Of a stretch of DNA of 64,000 nt, positions 44,476-56,134 are shown piece by piece. Location of the stretch: contig CM076144.1 of NCBI GenBank assembly GCA_038025085.1, forward strand, positions 47,470,001 through 47,534,000, read 5' to 3'. This DNA is from Tetragonia tetragonoides. Lineage: Eukaryota > Streptophyta > Magnoliopsida > Caryophyllales > Aizoaceae. A program made the position numbers and the translations under genes. The notes beneath the pieces are model-generated. The model did no database searches. It was not told where the DNA came from and saw nothing but the letters and a program-made list of their open reading frames with translations. Numbering within the stretch: position 1 is the first letter of the stretch; each line of letters begins with the position of its first letter.

Positions 44476-46329
44476 TTTAATTTTCTATATGTTGTCCATT
44501 TCATAGGTTTAATAACAATCATAATATTAAATACTACAATGCGTATATGCTTCTTCTTTTTTTTAAAAAAAAAGGTTTTTTGTATTCTCGTTTCAACTTA
44601 AATTCTAATGCAGTTTAATTCATCTATTGTAAAATTTTGTGTCATTCAGTAACCAAGTTTGAGAGATGTGTTTTACAACAAAAGTGATTAAAAAAAAAAA
44701 AGTTTAGAGACAACGTGTTGAAATTCCACTTCCGGATTTTCATTTTGCTATGCCAAGATCAACAAAAGTAATTCTTCCAAATATATATATATATATATGG
44801 GCTAAAATAAAAGTTTAAAAACAATTTTGCTCTTGTATGTCCATGTTTTACACTTACAATAGTGCATGCTCTCACAACAACAAATGGCTCCAAGTCGTGC
44901 AGTTGGACATACACCCAAAAAGTTGACCATTTTAACTTAAGAGGAACAGTTTCAACAACTTAAACATTTTTTTTTTGGTGCTAACAACTTAAACATTTAG
45001 TGTCATACATAACAGTTACAACTTACTACAAGTGCTATTTTTCTTCCCGTCTTTCTTCAGATCAGGTGCTTTTTTTTCTTCCCGTCTTAGAGCTGCTCGT
45101 GTTGAGCTACCACCCCCTCTCTTTCGATATATTCAGATTTCCCTTCTACTCTTATTATCAAAAACAAACTTTAACTCCTTTTTTTATAATTAAACCATGT
45201 TCCAATTTTACAACATAGCCGATAGCACAAACAAAGATATAATAAAATGTAGATTCTACTTCCTTTTGTATCCCTAAAACTTGATCTTTGAAATCCCTGA
45301 TTGATTGATAGACATATATTTGGACACCTGTACTCAATGAAGAGAACAAAATTCAAATGTTTCTTCTATGCAAAACCATATTCAAAATTTGAAACAGCCA
45401 ATAACAGAAAAGAAAAAACAAATTCAAATGTAAATAACAAAAGTCTATAAAACCTGTGAACAGAACAATCAATCTATTAGGTTCTTACTATTTCAACACT
45501 GTAAACATCAGTTTCAGCCAACCATTAAGCCCTTGAACCTCTGCTCATGTAGGGAATATTAAGTATGTATGGAGTTGCATACTATTTTTCTACCCCCTGA
45601 AACTTTGCCTGACCTGCTCCCCTCCTGTGTTAGTGGATTTTGTTTTCCTACATAATCAACTTCGTTGATTTTAGCCCTAGTTCAATAACTCTCATCGGAG
45701 TTTTCATGTTTTTTTGATTAGAAGCATTAGAGATTACTAGATTTAAATTGGTGCATCTAAGGAAATCACATTCAAGGTGTCCATTGAAAAACATGTTCTA
45801 GATATACAAAAGCATATGGTTAGCACACACCCCCACAAATAATTTTCCCTAACACGAACATCTCAATCCTTGGTTTTTCTTTCTTCTTTCGAACTATAAA
45901 ACAGGGTCGAGATTATATTCATTCATCAAATCAAGCTGCACAAAGGCTTGGAAGACAATTTTAATTGTTAGAGGCACACGACTTGCATGCAGAAATGACC
46001 GTAAAATTCCTATATCGACTTCCACAATAAAATAAAATATGAACCAACCACTAAAGTCCAGGCAAAGTGTTTTAAAATGAAAAACATGAAAGAAACGTTT
46101 TTGGGTTACCTGGAAGTTATATTTCAAAGAGGGTGGAGAGGAAACTGAGATGGGGATGCTATTATCCTATACCCAATCCTTAAGTTCTTCAGTTGGCCAT
46201 CAAAAGTGTCACAACAGGTTGGTTCTTGGGTCATGTACCTCTCGACAATTTTAACTCAGTTCTTTCTAATATACTCTCGCTATATGTCGTCCAATTTTGA
46301 AGCCTTTCGTCAAGTTTTCCCTATTCAAT

Positions 46330-46450
46330 TAGTTGGTTTTGATGTATTCGAATGCTCTGAGAAGTAGTGGGAATTGAACCTTGATGCCTGAACCTTAGTG
46401 CATGTAAAGCCTTCGAATTGAGCATATTAACCATAAGAAAGCTACTGACT
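46330..46450 (-). mobile_element. probable tRNA-derived SINE fragment
   Basis: The minus strand shows a B-box-like GGTTCAATTCCC and, about 50 bases upstream, TATGGTTAATATGC as a degenerate A box. No clean target duplication was found. Confidence 0.35.
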
Positions 46451-47234
46451 TTTCCTGAATATTATCAAGTGACAAACCGTTTGAAGCAATTTATCAAAAT
46501 TCTTCTATATCATAAGATTCCAATAAATTAAACACAATCTAACTATGAAACAGTAAAGAATATCTTCGAATGTCCCATACTAGAAGCTAAGGTAGTTAAA
46601 GCATATGGGAGCAAGATTGGTGACAATATACCTGTAAACCTCTTCTTTTTTTTTTAAAACCACTTTGTCTAGACAAATCAGGTTTGTAGCATACTTTATT
46701 ACTAAATTGGGTCCCTCACCTAGAGGTTTTTAGAGGTTTATACCATTGGGAGAAAGGGGTTAAAAAAACAGGATTTTTGCAATGATGATGTGGCTTAAAT
46801 AAAAACCCACTTAAAGCTTTATAGCATTGGAGATGCTCTTACAAGAAGAATATTCTAAAACAATTTGGTTATTGCTAATAATGGAAAAGGTACAGCAACT
46901 TGCGCGGGAAACATTATTAGGTGCATGAAATTTGCATATCCTTTAATTTGGCTACATCATCGATCAACTTGCTAGTTGCTACTACACGTAAAGCATTTAA
47001 ATGCATCTTCGAATTTTGAGAGGGAAATATTCGTTATTGGACAAAATAAAAGAGTTGCATGAGACAAACTAATACTGATACTACTCCTTTGCTCAGTCCA
47101 CTACAGGAAAATCAATACATCAATACCATGAACATGACAAAACTTGTCATACTCGTATCACTAGCTATATTGAGCAATCGCACGCATGCATACATGATAC
47201 ATAATCATACATGCTAATTATAATCATATTGAAC

Positions 47235-47377
47235 CAACAAGCACTTAGATGAGTTGGTAAGGGACTCTTCTAGCTTAAGCAGAGATCTGAATACTTGTTG
47301 GGAGAGCTTTGCCGCCCTTGTGATCCCACCCAGCTCGGTCCGGATTCAATCAGACGGTCCTAGACCAAAAAAAAAAA
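47235..47377 (+). mobile_element. tRNA-derived SINE
   Basis: The exact 18-bp duplication ATTATAATCATATTGAAC (47217-47234 and 47378-47395) flanks a 143-bp element. It has an A-box region TTAGATGAGTTGGTAAGGG, a degenerate B box and a terminal A-tract (47367-47378). The perfect duplication indicates a recent insertion. Confidence 0.9.
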
Positions 47378-47724
47378 ATTATAATCATATTGAACTTATA
47401 TATCAACCGTTGGGTTTGCGTCCCCAATAATATAATGTACGGTGGATTTTTGAGTGTGAGATCCCGTTAGGCAATGTGTTGTTCTTTTTCACTAAATTGA
47501 ACTATATTGATCAAATAGTAATCTTTGAGAATAAGTAGAGACCACTGAATTGAACTTATTATCGAGTAAGTGGAGAAAAACACACCATCTCCACTCTCCA
47601 TCGAGAGGGAATCATTGCCTCAAAACACAGAGATGGTGGAGTATCTTAGAAGCTTATATATTAGTCATCAAGATCCAAGATGTTGTGGGCCTACACTAAA
47701 CCCTCCATGAAAAAAGGTTACAAC

Positions 47725-50700
47725 CACTACAACAAAAACATGTCAAAGGAGGCGACTTGGGGTGGATCAAAGAAGGCGTGCCTCAAGTCGTTTTTTAGAA
47801 TATCAGAGAGGGCGGAGACATTCCCCCTATTTGTTTCAGATCTAACGGGGCAATTTGCAGAAGCTCGCCTTGGTTTTCTCGTCAAAGGAGGCAAATGGTT
47901 TTCTCGTCGCCTTCTTTGATCCAGTAAAAAAAGAAAATTAATCAAAACTTACCAGTGCCTCGCTCATTCGTCATTCCAAACACTCACCCTGTGTATTTCA
48001 GCGGATTAGTGGGGAAATTGACAAGCATAGCTACATGGATAAGGAAAACATCAGATGCATGTCATTTTTGTTCTTCAGTGTTAATTCAGGTGCCTCATCT
48101 AAACCTTATCTAGCAGTTTCTCTACTGTTAGGCTTTGACTAATTTACTTCGTTCTATGCTCTTAACGATCGTTATCCTTCGAGATTTGTTCTCCTTTGAC
48201 ATGTAGGGACCTGCACAATGCCCCTGACAAGTTACAGTTCTGAGTTTGATAAAGGGCTGCAGCAATAACAAAACCCCCTAAATTAGTACGTCTTGCTCTT
48301 ACAATTTGCAATAGTTGTATGACTATAACCCTTTATGGAGAAAAGTCGTAGCTGATGATTCTGATGCTAGTTCCAGGTCAATATCTCTCCTGGACAGCGG
48401 TCAGCAGCACTTGGAACTAAATGGTCCATTACCCCAACTCGTTCTTTTCCAGAGCAAATGGCCTTGTCAGAATACAACAAATCAGCAACAAGACTAGATA
48501 TCATATATTCATATGTATCTTAATACTCACTAATGATGAATGCAACTATGCCAGGTATGAATTTATTGACTGAACATAGTCTCATATCCTTGCTATTTTC
48601 TTGTTATCACTAGTTTGCAGTTTTGCCTTCCACCTCAAAATGATCACGGTGTATTTGTTTTCTTATTCCATGCCTCAGCACATGTATTTAACATTAGGTA
48701 CATGTTTCTTAACATGTAAAGAAGCTAACCCAATCTAAGACAAAAGCTATTGGATGAAGGCCTGATTCTGTTTTTTTTTTTTTTAAATAATAGAGGGTAA
48801 AATTTGTAATCTTTTTCATAAGACGAACTAGCAGCAGTCTATCAAAAAGAAAAAGGAAAGAGGAAGAAGAACTAGAACTAAAACAATCAGGCATTGCCAT
48901 AAATAAACCATTATCCTTGATTTGTCTTTTCAATTATTTGGAAACACTTGAGCTTGGGTCTTTGTCCACTATTTCCAGTGGAGCCAAAAGCTTCTTTACT
49001 TTCTGGCTTCGGAATGCAATGGACTAAAGCAAAATGGCTCATAAAACTGTCGGCACTTCTTATTCATTGTGAAGTTGCCGATGGTCGTCGCACTTCGGAT
49101 CTCGGGTCAAACGGAAACAGCCTCTCTGTGAGACTCTCACAGGGGTAAGGCTGCGTACAACCGACCCCCCCTTACCCTGCCTAGGCGGGAGCCTCTTTGG
49201 AGGCACTGGGGTAATGTTGATGTTGATGTACTTGAGCTTGGGTCTCTAGTGATAAATTTTGGCCTTCTTGTCTTTATCAATCATTTTGGTGGGATATACT
49301 TAACAGACATGGCTGTTGTTTTGGTTTTTGGTAGATCTAAAGGGGGATCCTCTAATGCTGATAATAGCCTTGAATTGAAGATTCCTTGGGTATGTTCTCC
49401 TCGATATGTTGCAGAAGAGGTTAGATTATGGATTCAGTGGACATCAGGTGCCTTTCATTCCCTTGCAATAGTTGTATGACTATTTCACAAAAACTTTTTT
49501 TTTTTATGCATTTTTCCTTTATGGTGTTATCCGTGTTCATATGAATCCATGCCTCTATTCTGCCACTGTGCTTTTGTGCAAAAACTGGAAGTATAATAAC
49601 TGTAACATCATGCTTTGTACTGAAACTATGCTATAGTATATATACCGGAAAAGAAAAGACAAGGGGAGGGCAGTTTACTAAAATGGTGTTGATTCTTACC
49701 TCAATTTAATGTTAGTAATATTAGCTTTAGTTCAGCTTCTATTGTTCTCTGATGGTAGTATTGTGTTGTGAATTTCAGTCTTATGAGTTATGATGGAAAT
49801 GTTAGAGAACTTTTTCTAGTTGTATGCTGTCTTGGCTTCTTGCTGCAAGGAAGTTTAAAAGGAAACATTAAATGGAAACCTCCTCGTTGAGCAAGGTAAT
49901 AATATATTACTGAATTTTGGTTTCATTTGCTTTGTTGGGCTGTTTTGATTATTTCATTTGCTCTCATGGTCGTTTATGGTTAGTACCTGAAGTCTATGTA
50001 TTGAGTATGTTATAGCAGTATTTGAATTCAATTTGTTTGAGCTGTTTTTGAGTTGGGTATGAGTGTATAATGCTTATTTTGGTGTTGGAAAATCATCAAA
50101 ATTGGTAATTATGGGCTTATAATTGTTTCATGAAAGGTATGTTATTGAGTATTTTATAGCACTATTTGATTCAAATGCTTTGAGCTATTTTTTAGCAGTT
50201 CATTTTTTATTTATCTCCTCTTGGTAATGATATTATTTTGCTTTGATGGATTGCAGGTTGAATGGCGTAGGAAGGAAGAAGCTGAGTGGTGCCAAAGTGG
50301 AGCTCTTTTTGCATTTGCAAGTGTTAATTATTTTATTTGGACAGTAGGGAGCTATTTATTTTGCATGAGCATTTTGTGTATACTTTTGAACTTGAATGTA
50401 AACTTTGGGGTTTGTCATATAACTTCGTGATTTATGGATAAAATATTGAGTATATAAAGCATACTAGATTAGGATATATTAGATACTGTTTTGGTTTATT
50501 ATTATTTTTTTAAAATAATAAACACCAAAGAAGGCGACATTCTGAGGCTGCCTTCTTTGTTTAGAGCAACAAGGACGATTCAACTCGCCTTCTTTGATTT
50601 CATCAAAGAGGGCGACTTTGCTCGCCTCCTGTGAGTTAAAACAAGTAGGGCGGCCCTCAAACCAGCGCCTCGTTAGGCTAATAAGGAGGACTTAGCAGGG

Positions 50701-50803
50701 CGGTTGGGAAGGCGACTGAAATTGCCCTCTTAGGCTAAAAAGGCGAGTTTTTGATCAAAGAGGGTGACTAAAGTCGCCTTCTTTGATCTGTTATGTTGTA
50801 GTG
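47725..50803. mobile_element. CACTA (En/Spm) element, complete, non-autonomous
   Basis: The TIRs CACTACAACA and TGTTGTAGTG are flanked by the 3-bp duplication AAC (47722-47724 and 50804-50806). Subterminal regions carry AAAGGAGGCGAC, TCAAAGAAGGCG and palindromes such as GGCGAC/GTCGCC, most densely at 50520-50790. The 3079-bp interior has only short frames without transposase motifs and contains a nested SINE. Confidence 0.92.
48962..49229 (+). mobile_element. SINE with Au-like 3' region, nested in the CACTA element
   Basis: The perfect 16-bp duplication ACTTGAGCTTGGGTCT (48946-48961 and 49230-49245) delimits a 268-bp element. Its 3' half (GGGGTAAGGCTGCGTACA, CGACCCCCCC, GGGAGCCTC) resembles the Au/TS family of plant SINEs. 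The tail is TGTTGATGTTGATG rather than poly(A). Confidence 0.88.
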
Positions 50804-50806
50804 AAC

Positions 50807-53800
50807 ATTAAGAAGCAGCAAATTGAAGGACCCAAAAATATTAAGATTTTGAGTGCAAAATTCTAATAATGGATTGGGGGGGGGGAGGGAATTACAAGGA
50901 GAATTTAAAAAAAAAAAAAAGAAGTTGCAAGAGACCTCGTATTCACATGCCTGCATAAAATAGAAGCACAAGAAAAGCTCTTTATCAAAATCTAATTAGC
51001 TATTATTACTTGATCAAACATGTAATATAAACTCTGCTTAAAGGTGGACGTTTAACGCCTTTCATTTCACCAAAAAAAAAAAAAAAACTCCCGCTTTAAA
51101 CTGTGTTTTTAATTTTGAAAAAATTGCATGTCATGTTTTGTGACTTGTGAGTGATAGATAATATGTAAATAATTCATTTGTAATTATTTAGACTTGTATA
51201 CTTAGGCTTAGGTCCAGTTACTTGTATTAGGGTTAAGGGCCTTATCTTTATGTACCGTATATATTCTTAATGATACAGAGGTAATTCTCATAAGAAACTA
51301 ACCTATTCTCACATTATCACAGTAAAATATTGGAAATACGAAATAGAATATTGAAAGTTGAAGCTCGATCAAAGGTACGTATGGACTATAAGAAGAACGT
51401 GACTACATACGTACGGACCAGGCTCGACGGCATGATTGAGCGACTTTGTCAAATTATATTTTGCTTGACTTTGTTCAGCTATAATATTTAATTTAGTTAT
51501 GTTACCAAAAAAAATATATATATTTAATTTAGTTAGACCATGCAGGATAAGGAATATTCCTAACTGATTAACTGACTTTGTATATCATTGCCAACAAGGA
51601 AAAACTTCTTCTTCGAAGAAGTACGATGATCTATGGAATATAATTCAGGGTCCAAATATTGTCATCTCAAAATATGGCAATATAACAAATTAACGATGCA
51701 ACGTGATCATGAATCCCATATTTGCAAACATATTGATTTGTTTAATATAAGCAAAGTAAGTCTGAAAAAGACGTATACCAGCTTTTACAAATTCAGTTTT
51801 GTTATAGGGGGAATCAAGAGGATATCCCTTAATTCGGATAAACCTACTTAAATCCTACTTTTGCTCATTATACTATATAAATGTTGATATAGTAAATTTT
51901 TAATATTCCATTTCATATATTCTCTTTTGGAATAATGACATCAAAGGAAAACTTTCCATGACCCAATCATTCTTGACCTATTTTAAAACTGAATTTTATC
52001 AGTTCCATGAGTTATTAGCAATGTTTTTTTTTCAACGGAATAATGTAGAACCAGACGAAATAATTGTGCAAAACAAAACGAATTGCAAGATGCCACATAT
52101 ATATATAGTGTGAGATAAAATGAAATGCAGAATAATGGACGCAATATTATGGAACATAAAGGAATAAAAATTATCATACAATAACGAATTAAAATGAACC
52201 GAATACAGTTTGAAAACAACGACATTGAAAAAAACAATAAACATTCCTTTTCCATTTGCACCATTTCGTTGGAAAAAAGCGCTTAACTAGTATACAAATC
52301 ATCACTTGCATTATTAGTGACTACTAGTACGTACTATAAGACGAAACAACTCCAAGCTCTTTACATTTATTTATGGAGTAATTAACTGGAAGCATGGATC
52401 CATCAAGGGTGTGATCTATCACAATTGTTTAATTTGTTTATTATTCCTATTATTATTACTAGAAAATATAAAATGGTCGATCACTCTTCATGAAGAGTTG
52501 AACAATGTAATTGAAAATAATGACAAAGCAGGGTTTGACCATTTAATACCTTCAACGAATTAAGGACCACTTGCCGGTTGCCCCTATACATACTTTATAT
52601 ATGTTGCATTATCCGAAGTCAAACAATTGTTGACTAGTCTCCTCCCCCCATTTTCTATCACTAATAATCCTGGCTTATTAGGAAACACACAACAGCACGA
52701 GCAAATAAGGGACGAGTATAGGCATTTTATTAACCGTGAAAAGGGCACCTCTTAACGCACGGCCTCGGGTATTTCACGAATTAATTCGTGTAGGTGCTTC
52801 CCAAAAGGTTTGAACCCATGACATGGTGTACAAGTTGCAACTTATTTACCAGTGAGCCAACACCTCTTCAGTTTTATTAACCATATTTTATACATTTAAT
52901 ACTTGTAATGTACTATTTGTTGTACTTATGTCGGGTGACCTTACATAAGATCAAAAGACGCTTCTAATTAAAAATTAAAGAGAAATATATAATTCAGCTG
53001 AACAATATATAACATTGCATAAATAAACTACGTAAAAATGTACGTAGTGTCTTTATTTCACCGCTTATACTTAACAAATCAGTAGCATGCATGCATGAAC
53101 AAGAGTGTCCAAATAAACCCAAAACACGACTTCTAGCCGATAGAACCTTTAATTAATACTGTATAAATTTAAATAGTAGCAGTATGCATGCATACGAAAG
53201 ATAAATCAAAGAATGAGACGTAATACAAAAAAAATTGTACCATGCATTGATCTATCAAAACAAAATATATATATAGGGTGTTCTTTTTCACTTCTTCATA
53301 ATCACTGGTTTAATATTTCAGTTTAGTTTAATTAATAATCTACTTTTTTTTCTTATATATTATTATTTAATGCAATTTTCTGAGAAAAAAATGCATATAT
53401 TTAATTTTTACCATGTAATAATCAATATGACAAAATTCAACATGAGATGGTGGAATTTCTGGTGGGAGCCAGCTAGGGAGGCATTGGGGTGATTGGCAGC
53501 TACCTAAGAAACAAACAATGACATTTGTCCGTGTACTAGATCTATGATCCACTCACCTACTAAAGTTTAACCGCTATTCAAGAATTATGTTTGAAAGCTA
53601 TTGCCAACAAAATCAATCAATTTCTAAAAACATTACCAACTGAAAACGAATTAAAGTTGGATGTCAAAGAATTTCGGCAAGTTCTATATGGTATATTCCT
53701 AATCGATCTTTTGACCTTTTAATTTCTCTAGCTGAAAAAGTTATTTATATGGTATTCTACTACTCTCAGTTTCTCACACAATTCTAACACACCTATATCA

Positions 53801-54160
53801 TGAATTTCCGCAAATTTCTGTTATTAAAAAAAGTTTTAACACGATTTTTACTAAACATCTTCTCTAATACTATTGGGGCGTCTCACTAACCTGTGTTTTG
53901 AGTGAATAATAATCGAATAATGGTCACCGATTTTTCATTAATATAGATAAATTATTATCCAAAACAGACAACACATTGGTTGGGAAAGACACTTTTCCAA
54001 ACCGACATCCTAGTTACCTCCCACGATTGCACTTGTGCAAGCTCATAAGCTACTTTTCCTACGAAAAATGACAAACTACAAAGATATGAAACTAGATCTA
54101 GAAATAACAAACAACGAAATTATTCATTTTCTCTTCACTTCAAAAAAAAAAAAAAAAAAA
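50807..54160. other. gene-free interval
   Basis: AT-rich sequence with a SINE at 52736-52871, short A-tracts and small (TA)n runs (51508, 52095, 53270). The open frames present are short and without motifs. I see no gene. Confidence 0.55.
52736..52871 (-). mobile_element. tRNA-derived SINE
   Basis: The minus strand has an A box, TGGCTCACTGGTAA, and a B box, GGGTTCAAACC. The duplication TTTTATTAACC (52725-52735 and 52872-52882) flanks 136 bp. It is a different family from the SINE at 33758. Confidence 0.75.
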
Positions 54161-54490
54161 TTGGTGAAAATAACACCAACTTTCTATGTTTTAAGTTTAA
54201 TAACACGAACTTTGGACACTTGCGATTCTGGTTAACAATTAAATTACACCACCCCTTACCTTCAACCAACATTATTTTCCGGCGAGAGCGTAACATTAAG
54301 AATGAATCAAATTTAAATTTCTCTTTTACATGTCACCAAAAATTGCCTCTGTAGTCACGTTCATGTCAAAATTGGTTGGTCAAAGGTATAGACGGTGTCA
54401 TTTAGTTGTTCTACAAAATAAGTTCGTGCTGAAATCGCAACTGACGGAAGTTTGTGTTATTAATTGCAAACCCGTTGTTATTTTCACCAA
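54161..54490. mobile_element. Mutator-like foldback element
   Basis: Imperfect inverted arms of about 75 bp begin TTGGTGAAAATAACA at both ends and share TAATAACAC(G/A)AACTT and TTGCGATT. A-tracts flank both sides (54142-54160 and after 54496), which hides any target duplication. It ends about 200 bases before the ITPK promoter elements. Confidence 0.6.
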
Positions 54491-54693
54491 TTTCCCAAAA
54501 AAAAAAAAAACGCAATTGATACTTATATGATTATGATTTATGTTTATATCCCATATTCATGATTGATGATTAAACGTTTGACCAAAGTCCGCAGTTACTG
54601 ATGTGAAATCATAACCGTCATCCATAAAAATACTAGAACCATAACCGTCCACTTTATAACGCGTCCACTTTACCATGATTCCTCAGATCACTC

Positions 54694-54699
54694 CACGTG
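54694..54699 (+). promoter_or_regulatory. G-box upstream of ITPK-like gene
   Basis: CACGTG lies about 95 bases upstream of the TATA box; G-boxes bind bZIP and bHLH factors. It is a single six-base match. Confidence 0.4.
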
Positions 54700-54789
54700 T
54701 TACTCCCTCTCGTCATCTCCTCTTAACCATGGTTAATTAAGAACCCTCTCATCAACATTTTTTTTTTAACCATAGTCCAAAATCCTCAC

Positions 54790-54797
54790 TATTTATA
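54790..54797 (+). promoter_or_regulatory. TATA box of ITPK-like gene
   Basis: TATTTATATCC is followed by a CT-rich initiator region (CCTTTCCCTCTCTC). This gives a leader of roughly 200 bases before the ATG at 55025. Confidence 0.6.
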
Positions 54798-55024
54798 TCC
54801 TTTCCCTCTCTCATTTCTCATTCCTTCAACCCCCATTCATAATCTCACAACATCGTCTTTGTCGCTCAATCAAGCTCCTCGTACAATTTTAATTAAAACT
54901 CAAAACCCTAATTTTAATCGCAATCTAGGGTTTCGATTTTACCCAACATTGTTATTGTTATGAGACATATTACATTGTTGCTTATAAATCAATTTATATT
55001 ATCATCACAAAAAACTCGCCATTA

Positions 55025-56131
55025 ATGGCGAACGAAGAACCACCACAATCACCATCACCGCCATCGGAAAATCATCATAATGTTCGGCGATATTCGATTG
55101 GATATGCGTTAGCGCCGAAAAAACAGAAAAGTTTCATCAGAGAATCACTCGTGAGCCTCGCTAAAGATCGTTCAATCGATTTAATCAAAATCGATACTGA
55201 AAAACCGTTAATCGAACAAGGACCGTTCGATTGTGTTCTTCACAAGCTGTACGGTGACGATTGGAAACGTCAGCTAATCGATTACAAATCGGAAAACCCT
55301 AATGTTGTTATAATCGATTCACCTGACGCAATCGAGCGTTTACACAACCGGATTTCGATGCTTCAAGTCGTTTCGGAGCTAAAAAAGGTTCAAAACGACA
55401 TCAGCGAATGTGAATGCGAAACGTTTGGAATCCCGAAACAAATCGTGATTTACGATGTCGAAACGCTTCGTGATCCGAGTTCATGGGAAGGGCTCAAGTT
55501 TCCGGTGATTGCTAAACCGTTGGTGGCTGATGGAAGTGCGAAATCGCATAAAATGTCATTGGTTTATAATCATGGTGGGTTGAGTAACCTAAAACCGCCG
55601 ATTGTGTTACAGGAGTTTGTTAATCATGGTGGTGTGATATTTAAGGTTTATGTGGTTGGTGAATATGTGAAATGTGTGAAGAGGAAATCGTTACCGGATG
55701 TATCAGAGGAGAAATTGGAGAGTTTAGGAGGTTTGTTGACGTTTTCGCAGGTTTCTAATTTGGCAACGAATGAAAAGACTGATGAGAAGTATTACAAGAT
55801 GATGCATTTAGATGATTATGAAATGCCACCAGTGAAGTTTATTACTGATATTGCTAGAGGTTTGAGAGAGGCATTGAAGTTGAATTTGTTTAATTTTGAT
55901 GTTATAAGGGATACAAGGCTAGGGAATAGGTATCTTGTTATTGATATTAATTATTTTCCGGGGTATGCGAAAATGCCTTGTTATGAGAGTGTATTGACGG
56001 ATTTCTTCTGGGATTTGGTGGCTAAGAAAGACGAGGTTGAAGAAATTGAAGAAAATGGAGGTGGAGATGGAGGTGGAGATGGAGATGGTGACGGAGAGTT
56101 GGTGGACTGTGAAGAAAATGCTTGTGAGTGA
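55025..56131 (+). CDS. inositol-tetrakisphosphate 1-kinase (ITPK), intronless
   Basis: One 368-residue exon. The N-terminal fold starts [17 protein letters not shown] (21-37). The ATP-grasp part includes [19 protein letters not shown] (159-177), [19 protein letters not shown] (193-211) and [10 protein letters not shown] (217-226). Metal-binding residues lie in FNFDVIRD (289-296) and the IDINYFPGY motif (306-314). The family phosphorylates inositol tetra- and trisphosphates in the cytosol, and plant ITPK1 also makes 5-InsP7, linking it to phosphate status; which isoform this is cannot be told. The first ATG fits the domain start. The C terminus extends past the fold with an acidic Gly/Asp run ([14 protein letters not shown], about 345-358) and is longer than the roughly 320 residues of typical ITPK1. 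Confidence 0.95.
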   Translation: MANEEPPQSPSPPSENHHNVRRYSIGYALAPKKQKSFIRESLVSLAKDRSIDLIKIDTEKPLIEQGPFDCVLHKLYGDDWKRQLIDYKSENPNVVIIDSPDAIERLHNRISMLQVVSELKKVQNDISECECETFGIPKQIVIYDVETLRDPSSWEGLKFPVIAKPLVADGSAKSHKMSLVYNHGGLSNLKPPIVLQEFVNHGGVIFKVYVVGEYVKCVKRKSLPDVSEEKLESLGGLLTFSQVSNLATNEKTDEKYYKMMHLDDYEMPPVKFITDIARGLREALKLNLFNFDVIRDTRLGNRYLVIDINYFPGYAKMPCYESVLTDFFWDLVAKKDEVEEIEENGGGDGGGDGDGDGELVDCEENACE

Positions 56132-56134
56132 CAA

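Larger units (their letters stand above)
42560..47216. other. gene-free interval
   Basis: Beyond the VTT promoter I find a Helitron-like end (44448), a short (TA)n run near 44780 and repeats of the GTCTTATGTAAGACCAACTC type (43985). A probable SINE lies at 46330-46450, and a sequence ending GCATTGGAGATGCTCTTA (46818-46841) resembles common plant MITE ends. No supported gene. Confidence 0.5.

Noticed and set aside
49249..49479. Short frames inside the CACTA element, also 50221-50430
   Set aside because: No transposase or host-protein motif recognised; too short to call, though a captured gene fragment cannot be excluded.
47725..50803. Possible link of the CACTA 5' end at 23071 with the terminus at 24676 as one element
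   Set aside because: The subterminal motifs differ (TTACGACA against AAATAGGGCGTTTT) and the TIR sequences do not match.
55091..55098. GGATATGC, matching the P1BS phosphate-response consensus
   Set aside because: It lies inside the ITPK coding sequence and is an eight-base chance match; no upstream copy was noticed.
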